A DNA stretch of 64,000 nucleotides from Flammeovirga pacifica. Lineage in GTDB: Bacteria > Bacteroidota > Bacteroidia > Cytophagales > Flammeovirgaceae. The stretch lies in the NCBI RefSeq assembly GCF_000807855.2, contig NZ_JRYR02000001.1, forward strand, positions 124,001 through 188,000, read 5' to 3'. Numbering within the stretch: position 1 is the stretch's first letter; every line of letters starts with the position of its first letter. The position numbers were made by a program, and so were the translations under genes. This document shows, piece after piece, positions 19,031-28,700 of the stretch. The notes under the pieces are model-generated. The model was not told where the DNA came from and did no database searches. It was given only the letters and a program-made list of their open reading frames with translations.

Positions 19031-19279
19031 GACTCACATGTATATCAGGTGTCGTATGCCAGAAGTTATCCCCCTGTCCCCCTTGTACGTGTGCTCTGTA
19101 TGACGTAAGCGATGGGATGAATCCCATCGTTGTAAACGTCTTCACTTTCGGTATCACTAAGTACCCAAGAGATGTTTTAGTTGCGAGAATGCCGAAAATT
19201 TTCACCATAAGTAATCTTAAAAGACGTCTCCAGCGAGGGGTTTTAACCCCTCGTACGTCCGGGTGGTCCATATGTCGGG
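19031..19279 (+). repeat. Palindrome-bearing intergenic repeat, copy 2
   Basis: The second copy repeats the order of elements in copy 1: CTCACATGTAT, GTGCTCTGTA at 19091, the GATGGGATGAATCCCATC hairpin near 19111-19128, and CGAGGGGTTTTAACCCCTCG at 19234-19253, then TACGTCCGGGTGGTCC. Base differences in the outer hairpin stems are compensatory (ATGATGGG/CCCATCAT in copy 1, GCGATGGG/CCCATCGT in copy 2, allowing a G-T pair), which favours a conserved structure. Confidence 0.8.
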
Positions 19280-19404
19280 TGTCCATACGTCCTGGTGATC
19301 TCTACGTCCGGGTGTCCCATATACCGAGTATATCCAGGGTGCGTATCCCATGTATAACCTCCTCACACATGAGTGTACTAGTGACATCATCCACTTACCT
19401 CTTC

Positions 19405-22400
19405 TTAAAACAAAGCTGTCAAATTCATACTCCCAATATGGTTCATCTTCACCCCTTCAGACTTCCTTCCATCATATTGCACCCTCAATTGAAGTCCATT
19501 GAAAAGTGTTTGAGTCCAGGCTACATTCCATCTGAAGTTGGTGCCTACAGCGAGGGCATTTAGCATTTCGTAAGCGATGGCAGTATTTTGGTCTCCAGCA
19601 TATTCTTGAATTATAGCAGAAGCTTTTGTAGTGATGGTAAATAAATTGGCCTTACTCCATTTTGTTTCTAATGAAAACTCGTGAGTACTTCCTATTTCTG
19701 AATTGTTTTCGGAGACAGAGGCGACTTCTCCATTTTTGAGAGTGAAGGTGTAGCTACTTGTAAATCGTGTGAAGATATTGGGTTGATAGGAGAGGGAGGG
19801 AGTAATACCTTGTTCAAGTATGGTATAGTTCCGATCGTCTAAGAAGTCGGAGCCGGAGAAGATATTTCTTTTGGTGAGTTCTGTTTTGAGAGTGATTTTT
19901 CTGCTGAAGTTTAACCTGCCACCCAGAGTATAACGGTTGTCAGATCTATTTTCTCTTCCTTGAGTGAGGAGTTGTTGATTCTCTAGCACAATGACTCTAA
20001 AGTCTGCCCCGTAGATTGGGTTAGATCGATTAAAAAAGAAAGTGTTTCGGAAAGAGTATTTATAAGCTAGTAAATCGTCTGTTGAAGTAGTAGAAAGTAG
20101 AGGTAAATAACGGCCGCTGATGTCTTCGGAAGTCGATTTTTTATCCATTAGGAAAGCGGTAGTGTTAGAAAAACGACTCAAAAATTTAAGAGTACTCATT
20201 TTTTTTCTCCATGTTCGAGGAGCATTTAGATTGGCTCTTAGGTTGATGCTTGATCGATACGCAGGGATGTATTCATTGGTAGGGGTGAAAAAACGGGCGT
20301 ATTGCCTTTCGTCGGGGTTTTGAGCCAAGAAAAATTCATTGAGATCTTTAATACCATCTCCGTTGAGGTCCCTCCAAGTATGAGTGCCTTTTCCGTCGGC
20401 TACTCTTACATAGACAAATTCCCTTTGTAGTTCTCGGCTGCTTGAAACAGTGTAGGTGCCATTGATTTTTCCTATGCCTTTACCGATAATGAGACTACCA
20501 TTGATCCTACCTTGTAAACTTTCTTCATTTTGTGGAGTCGTATTGAGATAATCTGTCCATTTTCTGTAAATCACACTGGCATTGATATTTCCTTTTTTAC
20601 CACTTTTTCCTAATTGAAATTGATAGGTTTCCATTTTTGTTCTTAGCTGTAAAGTTCCATCAATGGGAGTTTGATCTTCTCGATAACTATAATCCAGTTG
20701 GTAATTCCATATTAGACTATCTCCTTTTTTGAGGTACGCTTTATGTTCGGTGAAATTCATCCATGAGTTAGAGATTGAATCATTTCCCATATTGGTCGTC
20801 GTTTGTTGATCCGATTGGAAACGATACCCCGGTGTAATAAAATTCCCTTGATAAAAAGTTTCTGCTTTTAGTCTTTTCCATTGAGATTGTTCTTGAGTTG
20901 CCCATAAATCGGCATTCATCCAATAGGCGTCTAAGTTTAAATGCCACTTATTAAGATGGTATTTGGATTCTATTTGATGTTGTTGACCAGTTAAAGCCGA
21001 CTGTCTATCTCTGAAAGCTACTTGATATGATATACTTTTTCCGGTAGTGTCTGCTAAAGTGATGTTTGACATCACATATTTCTCTTCGGTGGGAGGAAGG
21101 CTATCGTAAGGTAATGTCCAATCTCTATCAAATTCAATAGAACGAAAACGATCGATAGGTAAGAAGTCTTTATTAAGGTACGTTACCTGAGTGGTGAAAT
21201 AGGATTTCCAATTTTTCCCTAGTGCACGCCCAAGAGAAGAAAACTGAAACTGTAAAGCATGTCCTTGATTGTTTTGGTTGTCTAAATCAGAAAATAAATT
21301 TTGATCTTGATTGGAAAAAGCTGCATCAAAAGTGACACTTTCATAAGCAGAAATATGATAAGTTCCTTTTGTAGTAATCATTTGTTTTTGATTGGGTGCT
21401 TGCAAACGCCTTACTGGCAAATGATCCCCTTGAGGAATACCATTGAGAGGAGAAACCCATTCATATACTCTCCCAAAAGGAGTGATTTCTTTTAGTTTAT
21501 AATCACCTAACTGTGGGCCGACTTGAGAAAAGCCGGCACTAAATAAAGGAGAATCGGTAGCAGAAGCTCGTCTTAGGCAAGTAGTAGGCAGTCCGTTTTC
21601 TGTGAGGGTATCAATAAAAGTATACAGCACTCTATTTTCATCAAAAACCTCGACACTATCTATAGCAGGGGCATAAGCATATTGTAAACTATCTCCAATA
21701 CTCGATAGGATGGCTTTATCAGCATCCGATAGACTATAAAATAAACTAGAATTCCTATCATCTTTCTCTTGATACACTTGAAAAGAAGCCTCCCATTTTT
21801 GATGTTCAAAAGATTGGCTAGCTTCTACAATAGAACGACTATAATATTGAACCGCATATTCATAATCAATACGAATACGAGTATATTGAGTGATGATAAT
21901 TTTTTCATTAAATGTAATTTCAGAGAGGTTGTAGTCAATGACATAATCAGCATCAAAACCACGCTGCAATAATTTTCCATCAATGTACACTTTCTCCGAG
22001 TTGGCAATAATCACAATATTGGACTCTCCATTGGGAGCTGTTAGGCGGTAGGGTCCCAAAACACCATCAATAGGAGCGATATTGGCAGAGTAAAATTGTC
22101 CTTTAGCTAAAGAGACCCCACCAGCAGTTGTCGATCGAACTCCCCTCTTTTTATTACCCACCATCACTTTTCCTTGCACACCTTGTGTATTTTTAAAATA
22201 CCTCAAAAAAGTACTTTCCTTGTCATTTTTCATCACAATATCACCCGCATTTAAAACAGCATTTTTATGTGCCAGTTCAATAAAAACCTTATCAAAATCC
22301 TGAATTTGTTGGGTATTTCCCTCCGGTTGAAAAGGGACATCTTGATCAGTAAGAGTAGCCGTTAATTTTACATCCTCTGTAATATTTCCTTGTAATTGTA

Positions 22401-22875
22401 AATTCATGGCAGAATTAACAAAAACATCTTGACTGTTTCCCATAGATAACCCACGCGTTAAAGAACCCGTCTTTTCAATATTAGGTGCATAAAATAGTTC
22501 TTTCTTCTTTTGTTGCTCCTCAACTACTAAAACATATTCCTCATTACTCTTTTCAAAACCGTACCCACCAGCATCGTAAATATCCTTAGAACGGTGTTGA
22601 GTGACCTCTTCCTCCAATTCAATAATCCTATATTTAACATGAATAATTTCATCTCCCGTAATTGTATCACCCAAACTATTCAAGAAATAAAATTGTCCAT
22701 TTTGTATTAGAGGTATTCTTCCGTCCGTGTTTCCTATAATACTAATACTCTGAGGTAAAATCACCTCATTCCCCACATTTTGCCCATAGACCTTTACCCA
22801 CCTTTCCTTTTCAGAAAGCGTCTGCCCAAAAATATTGAGGGAAAAACAACAGAGGATGAAAACGAGTAATCTCAA
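19405..22875 (-). CDS. Large outer-membrane beta-barrel protein of unknown function
   Basis: A 1156-residue secreted protein. A signal peptide (MRLLVFILCCFSLNIFGQ) is followed by a region of about 120 residues, then GSLTRGLSMGNSQDVFVNSA and LQLQGNITEDVKLTATLTDQ, which resemble barrel proteins of Bacteroidota such as SprA-type and related large porins. The rest is a long run of amphipathic strands with many aromatic residues, ending in a phenylalanine as many barrel proteins do. A likely calcium-binding or structural loop DLNGDGIKDLNEFF lies near residue 860. I do not recognise a named family. It is monocistronic and convergent with ugd. Confidence 0.72.
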   Translation of the reverse strand: MRLLVFILCCFSLNIFGQTLSEKERWVKVYGQNVGNEVILPQSISIIGNTDGRIPLIQNGQFYFLNSLGDTITGDEIIHVKYRIIELEEEVTQHRSKDIYDAGGYGFEKSNEEYVLVVEEQQKKKELFYAPNIEKTGSLTRGLSMGNSQDVFVNSAMNLQLQGNITEDVKLTATLTDQDVPFQPEGNTQQIQDFDKVFIELAHKNAVLNAGDIVMKNDKESTFLRYFKNTQGVQGKVMVGNKKRGVRSTTAGGVSLAKGQFYSANIAPIDGVLGPYRLTAPNGESNIVIIANSEKVYIDGKLLQRGFDADYVIDYNLSEITFNEKIIITQYTRIRIDYEYAVQYYSRSIVEASQSFEHQKWEASFQVYQEKDDRNSSLFYSLSDADKAILSSIGDSLQYAYAPAIDSVEVFDENRVLYTFIDTLTENGLPTTCLRRASATDSPLFSAGFSQVGPQLGDYKLKEITPFGRVYEWVSPLNGIPQGDHLPVRRLQAPNQKQMITTKGTYHISAYESVTFDAAFSNQDQNLFSDLDNQNNQGHALQFQFSSLGRALGKNWKSYFTTQVTYLNKDFLPIDRFRSIEFDRDWTLPYDSLPPTEEKYVMSNITLADTTGKSISYQVAFRDRQSALTGQQHQIESKYHLNKWHLNLDAYWMNADLWATQEQSQWKRLKAETFYQGNFITPGYRFQSDQQTTTNMGNDSISNSWMNFTEHKAYLKKGDSLIWNYQLDYSYREDQTPIDGTLQLRTKMETYQFQLGKSGKKGNINASVIYRKWTDYLNTTPQNEESLQGRINGSLIIGKGIGKINGTYTVSSSRELQREFVYVRVADGKGTHTWRDLNGDGIKDLNEFFLAQNPDERQYARFFTPTNEYIPAYRSSINLRANLNAPRTWRKKMSTLKFLSRFSNTTAFLMDKKSTSEDISGRYLPLLSTTSTDDLLAYKYSFRNTFFFNRSNPIYGADFRVIVLENQQLLTQGRENRSDNRYTLGGRLNFSRKITLKTELTKRNIFSGSDFLDDRNYTILEQGITPSLSYQPNIFTRFTSSYTFTLKNGEVASVSENNSEIGSTHEFSLETKWSKANLFTITTKASAIIQEYAGDQNTAIAYEMLNALAVGTNFRWNVAWTQTLFNGLQLRVQYDGRKSEGVKMNHIGSMNLTALF

Positions 22876-23315
22876 AAAATCTTAGTTCTACAGATGAGGA
22901 ATAGAATAAAGTTAAGAAAAAACCAAAAGAATCAACAACAGAGCGATGAATCACCAAGAAAAACCCCTCGTCAAGAATGTATCCCCAGCAATAGAAAATA
23001 GTTCTAATCTCATTAAGACAGAGTATTCCTTACCATGTATGAGATCTCAACTCTACTCCCGTCCGCAACGAGGGGGCACGTTCCCCAAGCCTGAGCAGTC
23101 ACGTACAGGTAGCACAACTTTAGTATAAATATGATGTTATTCCTCCAAAATAGCAGTGCTTCCTCCCCCAACAAAACCAAAACACTAAAAAACATACTTC
23201 ATTCTTTTACATTCCACTTGTTTCATACCACATTTTCCCTTTATTTTGCCAAGTAAAGTGGATCACTCCATCTAGCGCTAAATTTTCTAAATAACATACA
23301 ACTATTTTTTTAGAT
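22876..23315. other. Intergenic region upstream of export genes, with repeat-like patch
   Basis: A 440-bp gap between divergent genes. A GC-richer patch at about 22960-23110 contains ACCCCTCGTC, then CCGTCCGCAACGAGGGGGC and GTTCCCC. Read on the minus strand it gives CCCCTCGTTGCGGACGGGAG, which resembles CCCCTCGTACGTCCGGGTGG of the 18.7-19.3 kb repeats. Promoters for both flanking genes should lie here. Confidence 0.55.
23218..23248 (+). promoter_or_regulatory. Candidate promoter of the export operon
   Basis: TTG at 23218-23220 is followed after 21 bp by TATTTTG at 23242-23248, close to the Bacteroidota TTTG/TAnnTTTG pattern but one base short. It lies about 68 bp before the first start codon. 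Weak pattern evidence only. Confidence 0.3.
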
Positions 23316-24128
23316 TTGAAATATATTAAAATACTCTACATACTGTTTTTTACCTTACTTTTTTGTGGGTGTGTCTCTAATAAAAGGTTGGCCTATTTGA
23401 AAGAAGGTGATGATTACAAAGAAATTGAATTAGATTATGACTCGGTAATGAGATCTGAGAAAGTAATACCATTACAATTGTTGACCCTACGCCCATTTGA
23501 TCAAATTAAAATTGAGGTAAAAACAGCAACGCCTGACGAATATAATCCTTATCTTTTAATAGATAGGTCAAATGCTAATAATTTGCAAAATATTGGAGGG
23601 CCTTTGGGTACTATTGTTGGGTTTAATATTGATGAAAATGGAAATATAGAACTACCACTTATTGGAGATGTGAAGTTATCAGAATTGACTATTAATGAGG
23701 CTGAAAGGCTACTTCAAGGCAAGTTAAAGGATTTAATGGATGAGCCAACGGTGTATATAAAATTATTGAATTTTAGATTTACAGTCTTAGGTGAAGTAAA
23801 AAGTCCTGCAATTTATGGAACTCTAAATAGGGAAATATCAATATTAGAAGGTATTGCTCAGGCAGGTGGTGTTGATGAACTAGGAGATAGATCTAGAATC
23901 AAATTGATTCGCAAAAATAATGATATTGCAGAAGTGGTGTATATAGACCTAAATAGTGAATCCTTCATAGCAAGTCCATACTATTATTTACAGCAAGAAG
24001 ATGTGATTATTGTTATGCCTTTAAGGCAACGCCCATTCTTAAAGTATTTTAGTCAAAACTTAGCTTTAGTCACTTCAATTACGGGTTTAGTGATTTCAAT
24101 TGTAACTTTAGTAACTACAAGTAGATAA
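23316..24128 (+). CDS. Wza-like polysaccharide export lipoprotein
   Basis: An outer-membrane polysaccharide export protein, 270 residues, starting at a TTG codon. The N-terminus is a lipoprotein signal ending LLFCGC, so the mature protein begins at a lipidated cysteine near residue 19. The Poly_export domain (LRPFDQIKIEV, then GFNIDENGNIELPLIGDVKL near residues 105-125) is followed by an SLBB-like part (VLGEVKSPAIYGTLNREISI). A hydrophobic segment (LVTSITGLVISIVTLVTTS) lies at the C-terminus, the place where Wza forms its outer-membrane helical barrel. Its stop abuts the Wzc-like start. Confidence 0.93.
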   Translation: MKYIKILYILFFTLLFCGCVSNKRLAYLKEGDDYKEIELDYDSVMRSEKVIPLQLLTLRPFDQIKIEVKTATPDEYNPYLLIDRSNANNLQNIGGPLGTIVGFNIDENGNIELPLIGDVKLSELTINEAERLLQGKLKDLMDEPTVYIKLLNFRFTVLGEVKSPAIYGTLNREISILEGIAQAGGVDELGDRSRIKLIRKNNDIAEVVYIDLNSESFIASPYYYLQQEDVIIVMPLRQRPFLKYFSQNLALVTSITGLVISIVTLVTTSR

Positions 24129-26480
24129 ATGGCTTTGCAAGAAAATATAAAATTTCAAGAGGATAAAACTATTAAAGAATTAAAGAAATGGTTTTTTCTT
24201 TGTTTAGAAAATTGGGGATGGATAATTCTATCAGTTATTATCTCACTTGGTATTGGTATTGTTATTTCTATGCATCAAGTATCAGTTTATGATATTAAAG
24301 CTGATATAGTAAAAAAAGGGAATACAAATAAAAGTGATGGGTCAGAATTATTATCAATGTTGTCTACTAATACTGAATCTTCTTTTTCTAAGGTAAACAT
24401 TGAATACGAACAACGGTTTTTTACATCGAAAGATGTTTTATTACCTCTTATTATTAAAGAAAATTTAAATGTAAATTATTTTTCTGCAAAAATATTTAAA
24501 GATGTTCCTCTCTATTATGAACGACCTTTTACTTTTTCATATGATAGAACATCAGAATGGGTGCCATTTCATATTCAAATAAGTTTAAATGAAATATCGG
24601 AAGAATATTTTTCATTGCATTTTAGTGATGATCATTTAAATAATAAGTATTCAAAAAAGAAATTTAAATATAATGAAATCGCAGTTTTAGATGGTTTCAA
24701 ATTTAAAGTGATTAAGAACATTGAAAATAATATTAGTATTTCTGATATTTTTATTACACTTCAAGATGATGATCATATTATCAAAAGTTTACGAAGAAAA
24801 ATAATATTTCAACAAATAGGTAATGCCAATAGTGATGTTCCTTTATTTAGTATTTCTTCAAAAGGGGCTTTACCTAATTTTGAAAAAAAATTAATTAGTA
24901 GTTTATTATCTTCAGTGCAAGATGTTGATAAAAAAAACAAAAATTTTGCGATACAACAATCAGCTAAATTCATTCAGCAACAGTTAGAAATTATATCTGA
25001 TTCTATGCAACTTATTGCTAATGATATATATGATTTAAAAACAAAGAATAAAGAATTGTCAGGAGGTGCGAATTTAGCCTTTGAAAAAATTTACACTTTA
25101 GATGAAAAAAGGAAAGAACTACAATTAAGTATTCGTTATTGTGATTATTTGTTAGAAAAACATAAATCGGGTTTAGATCATGATGTAATTATGCCCGAAT
25201 CATATGGTATTACGGGGTCTCAATTATCAAGTCTATTAGATTTATATACTGATTTGAAGCTAGAAGATAATTTATCAAATGAACGTATTCAAAACTCAAT
25301 TATTTTTCAAGAAAAAGAAAAAGAAAGGGAAAAGACATTAAAATCTTTAAATGAAAAAATTGGAGATGCAATTCAAAGTACAAGAAGTGCTCTAAATATT
25401 CGACTTCAGGAATTAAATAAAGAATTAAGAAATGCAATTAATTCTTCTAACGTTTTATTGTCTGAGGAAAAGGTATTAGGTGATTATGAAAGGTTATTTA
25501 AAACTCATGAAGGACTTTATCAATTATTGTTAGAGAAACAAGCAGAATATAATATTAGAGCAGCTAGTACGATTTCTGATTACAGTATAATTACAGAACC
25601 TGAAAGTACTGATGCACCAGTTTATCCGAATAAGTTGAAAAATCTAATGATAAGTGTTTTGTTAGGGGCATTATTTCCATTGGGTATACTTTACTTATTA
25701 GTAATATTTGATTTTAAAATTAGGGATGAAGAAGATATAACCCAAATTGTTGATACCACATATCTAGGGAATTTAGCTAACATTGAAACATCAGATAAGC
25801 TAATCGATCCTTTTACAAGATCTGTATCTGCAGAGAGTTTCAGAAATATTAGAACCAATTTACAATTTCTTGTAGGTGATAAAGATAAGTTTTCTATTGT
25901 ATTTACTTCTTCAATTTCTGGGGAAGGTAAATCTGTTTCATCCACAAATATTGCTAACTTTTACACTACTTTAGAAAAGAAGGTATTATTAGTAGGTGCC
26001 GATTTGAGGAAACCTGTCTTAGATACCTTTTACCCTCAGTTGAATAAAAACCTTGGTATGTCTAATTATCTAAGTTCAGGAACAACTATTGAAGATTATA
26101 TCCAAAAATCTGAAAATGAGAATTTAGATATTTTATTGTCAGGAACTATACCCCCTAACCCTACAGAATTATTACAAGGGAAAAAGATGAAGGAGTTATA
26201 TGAGGAACTGCAATCAAAATATGATATCGTTATTTACGATTCTGCCCCTATAGGTATTGTTTCGGATTCTAGAAATTTAATGCGTTATGCAGACTTGGTT
26301 TGTTTTGCTGTAAGACAAGGATATACGCCTAAGGCACAATTAGAAAAAACAATTGTTCCTGTTACTCAAATGGAAGATGTGAAATTGGCATTGTTTATGA
26401 CAGATGTAAAGATGCACAAGAAAGGAGGTTATCAATATTCTTATTATGGAAAAGATTACATATCTTACTTAGAAAAATGA
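24129..26480 (+). CDS. Wzc-like polysaccharide co-polymerase / tyrosine autokinase
   Basis: A 783-residue inner-membrane protein that sets chain length and drives export with the Wza-like partner. A first membrane helix lies near residues 32-50, a long periplasmic coiled region follows (about 260-480), then a second helix near 510-530. The C-terminal BY-kinase domain has Walker A SGEGKS at about 597-602, Walker A' VLLVGADLRKPVLD and Walker B IVIYDSAPIG. The tail is tyrosine-rich (YQYSYYGKDYISYLE), the expected autophosphorylation cluster. It starts directly after the stop of the Wza-like gene. Confidence 0.95.
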   Translation: MALQENIKFQEDKTIKELKKWFFLCLENWGWIILSVIISLGIGIVISMHQVSVYDIKADIVKKGNTNKSDGSELLSMLSTNTESSFSKVNIEYEQRFFTSKDVLLPLIIKENLNVNYFSAKIFKDVPLYYERPFTFSYDRTSEWVPFHIQISLNEISEEYFSLHFSDDHLNNKYSKKKFKYNEIAVLDGFKFKVIKNIENNISISDIFITLQDDDHIIKSLRRKIIFQQIGNANSDVPLFSISSKGALPNFEKKLISSLLSSVQDVDKKNKNFAIQQSAKFIQQQLEIISDSMQLIANDIYDLKTKNKELSGGANLAFEKIYTLDEKRKELQLSIRYCDYLLEKHKSGLDHDVIMPESYGITGSQLSSLLDLYTDLKLEDNLSNERIQNSIIFQEKEKEREKTLKSLNEKIGDAIQSTRSALNIRLQELNKELRNAINSSNVLLSEEKVLGDYERLFKTHEGLYQLLLEKQAEYNIRAASTISDYSIITEPESTDAPVYPNKLKNLMISVLLGALFPLGILYLLVIFDFKIRDEEDITQIVDTTYLGNLANIETSDKLIDPFTRSVSAESFRNIRTNLQFLVGDKDKFSIVFTSSISGEGKSVSSTNIANFYTTLEKKVLLVGADLRKPVLDTFYPQLNKNLGMSNYLSSGTTIEDYIQKSENENLDILLSGTIPPNPTELLQGKKMKELYEELQSKYDIVIYDSAPIGIVSDSRNLMRYADLVCFAVRQGYTPKAQLEKTIVPVTQMEDVKLALFMTDVKMHKKGGYQYSYYGKDYISYLEK

Positions 26481-26595
26481 TAGGTTTTTAATGATATTTA
26501 AAATAAATAAATTAAATTTAGGAGAAAATTAAGTCAATACCTTTTAATGATAACAACATGAAAGAAAGGGTATTGTAAAATTAGAAAATGCGGTC

Positions 26596-27327
26596 ATGAA
26601 AAAAATACTTTTATTACTACCAATATTATTTTGTTTTCACACAATCTTTGCTCAAAGTCATAGAACTCTCAACTTAATTGAAAAAACAAACTATACTTTG
26701 TTTGGAGGTAGCATAGGTGGTGCTTATTATTCTGGTACATATGCCAACCAAAGTTTTAATCATTTAGATTTTGGAAGTATCAAGCCTAACTTTAACTTAT
26801 TTATTCAACATAAATTTGCTAGAAAGTGGCATGCAAAATTCCAATTAGGCTATGTGAATATTGGGTCAAAAGACAATTACGAAGAGAGAGTAATTGGAGA
26901 AGCCAACCCTTATTACAATGAGAAAGCCTTTTCAACAAACATTTTTGAAGTTTTACCTTTGTTTATTTTAGATCTTGGTGTAGATCGTAAATCTAAATCG
27001 AGAGGTGCTTATAAAGGAAAAAAAGCCAATCACTGGAACTGGTACTTACAAGCTGGTTTAGGTACTTTCATAGCTGATGTGAATAACTATGTCGTGAATA
27101 ATGGAGCAGGTACTTCTTACATGAAGGCAGGTGGTTTAATGGCTGTCGGTTTAGGTGTAAGGTATGCTGTAAAAGAAAAGTTAGTACTAAACCTTGATGG
27201 TTTATTAAGAGTTTCTTCTTCTTCTGAATTAGATGGTTCTAAATCTCAAGCATTACCAACAGATATGTATGGAACTATCAATTTTGGAGTTGCTTACAGA
27301 CTGCCAGGTAGAAGATTTTTACGTTAA
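26596..27327 (+). CDS. Outer-membrane beta-barrel protein of the export operon
   Basis: A 243-residue protein with a clear signal peptide (MKKILLLLPILFCFHTIFAQ) and a run of amphipathic strands rich in glycine and aromatic residues (GGSIGGAYYSGTYANQS, LQAGLGTFIADVNNYV, NFGVAYRLPGRRFLR). It resembles small Bacteroidota porin-like barrels. It lies 115 bp downstream of the Wzc-like gene and is followed by a terminator, so it likely belongs to that operon. A role in polysaccharide export or anchoring is inferred only from position. Confidence 0.7.
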   Translation: MKKILLLLPILFCFHTIFAQSHRTLNLIEKTNYTLFGGSIGGAYYSGTYANQSFNHLDFGSIKPNFNLFIQHKFARKWHAKFQLGYVNIGSKDNYEERVIGEANPYYNEKAFSTNIFEVLPLFILDLGVDRKSKSRGAYKGKKANHWNWYLQAGLGTFIADVNNYVVNNGAGTSYMKAGGLMAVGLGVRYAVKEKLVLNLDGLLRVSSSSELDGSKSQALPTDMYGTINFGVAYRLPGRRFLR

Positions 27328-27355
27328 GAATATAAGATATCATTTTATATATATG

Positions 27356-27387
27356 AAAGACTCTCATGAAAATGAGGGTCTTTTTTT
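27356..27387 (+). terminator. Rho-independent terminator of the export operon
   Basis: AAAGACTCTCAT pairs with ATGAGGGTCTTT around a GAAA loop, followed by a T-run. It lies 29 bp after the barrel-protein stop. Confidence 0.88.
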
Positions 27388-28337
27388 GTGGCCTAAAAGG
27401 AAGCAGAAGTTTAGCGGTGATGATAGCCTATACTCTTTCTTTATGGGGTTGAGTAGCGATATTATGTATCTCTTTATATTGAGGGTATATACTGCCTTTT
27501 AAGATGCCCCTATATTCTGACTTGAGCTTTCAAATGCAACGTGAGAGCACTTGATGAGGATAAGTACTATTTTATTATAATAGGTATGTCTGATAGTGTC
27601 TCAGAATAGATATTTTCATCTTATTTTTATTGAAACCCATCAATTAGGACGAAATAACTGTTTTTAAAAGAAGGAAAATTACTGCTTATTTTATTATAAT
27701 TTGATGTGAATATTTCTTTTTTACCATCCATAATCATAAGCTTTCACAGCGTATCACTCAAATTATAGATATAATATTCAACAAATTCCTATTTATTACT
27801 CTATATAGTTCTTTTTTTTTGAGGGTCAATTTTCTCCTTTTTCTTCCAAACTTTATCAAATCTAGTGATTTTGACTCCTGTTTATTTTAGAAACTGCATT
27901 AGAATAAATCAATATGATATTCAAATAGTTACATGTTTGTTTGGAGTGAAAAACATTTAAAATAGATGAATGTTTATTCAATAAGTCAAAATGTAGAGAT
28001 TTGATCAATTCTAATCAAAAAAATTGCACTTTTTTTATGATTGTACTTTTCTAAGATGATGCTTGTATGACGTAAAAAATACCCTTATAAGCAAAATGTT
28101 TGAATTGAGGTACTGAGTAAAGATATTATAAAAGAAAATGGTATTGTAGTGAGAAAACTACTATTTGTATATGCACAATGTTAGCAAAAAATGAAGTGCT
28201 CAAACTCTAATTTTTCCTCAAAACTTTTTACTTTAAAATTTGTAAATAAAAATTAACGTCCTTAACATTGCATCAACGATAAATTAAATAAAACGATTTA
28301 TTTAGCTTTAAAAACTAATTGAGAGAATACTACTAAA
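27388..28337. other. Long AT-rich region upstream of the injection-system cluster
   Basis: About 950 bp without a recognisable gene or repeat. It separates the export operon terminator from the gp25 gene and must contain the promoter of the injection-system cluster, but I found no convincing TAnnTTTG element close to the first start. Its length suggests room for complex regulation or a small RNA; neither is shown. Confidence 0.5.
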
Positions 28338-28700
28338 ATGATAAATACTAATGTTATTGGTTGGAGTAATGAATTGAATATTAATGATCAAGGATTTACA
28401 AAGGCTTGGAATGATAAATTAATAAAGCAAAGTTTAGAGACTTTAATAAATACAACTCCAGGAGAGAGAGTACTTTTTAAAAGTTATGGCTGTAATTTAA
28501 AAAAATACAATTTTGAAATAATGAATGAACTCACTATTCAAAAGATTCAACAAGAGATATATCAGTCTATTCAGAAACATGAAACACGATTAATTGATTT
28601 TGAAGTAACTGTTAGAGAACAAGACGAAAAGGTCTTATGTGATGTTTCCTATAGTACAAAATGGGGAAGCAATCATACTACGATCAATTTGAAACTATAA
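28338..28700 (+). CDS. gp25-like baseplate wedge protein of contractile injection system
   Basis: A 120-residue homologue of phage T4 gp25 / TssE / Afp9, which nucleates sheath assembly at the baseplate. Motifs LIKQSLETLINTTPGERVLF and an arrangement of three strands with an ending helix are typical of the family; the diagnostic stretch TPGERV is present, and SYGCNLKKYNFE matches the usual FG.xL..lLFE position. It is the first gene of the cluster. The next ORF overlaps its end by 40 bp if the earliest start is used. Confidence 0.88.
   Translation: MINTNVIGWSNELNINDQGFTKAWNDKLIKQSLETLINTTPGERVLFKSYGCNLKKYNFEIMNELTIQKIQQEIYQSIQKHETRLIDFEVTVREQDEKVLCDVSYSTKWGSNHTTINLKL

Larger units (their letters stand above)
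18733..19404. other. GC-richer non-coding block carrying repeat elements
   Basis: This stretch between the ugd terminator and the convergent barrel-protein gene is noticeably richer in GC than the flanking genes. It is dominated by the two-copy repeat described separately and by short repeats of TACGTCCGGGTG (near 18959, 19254 and 19301). Open frames crossing it share the same residues in both repeat copies and have no recognisable family, so I treat them as non-coding. Confidence 0.65.

Noticed and set aside
18885-19563. Two open frames on the plus strand sharing LQRGVLTPRTSGWS
   Set aside because: They run through the two copies of the intergenic repeat and the shared residues follow from the repeat itself. 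The second also runs into the end of the convergent barrel gene. No family features.
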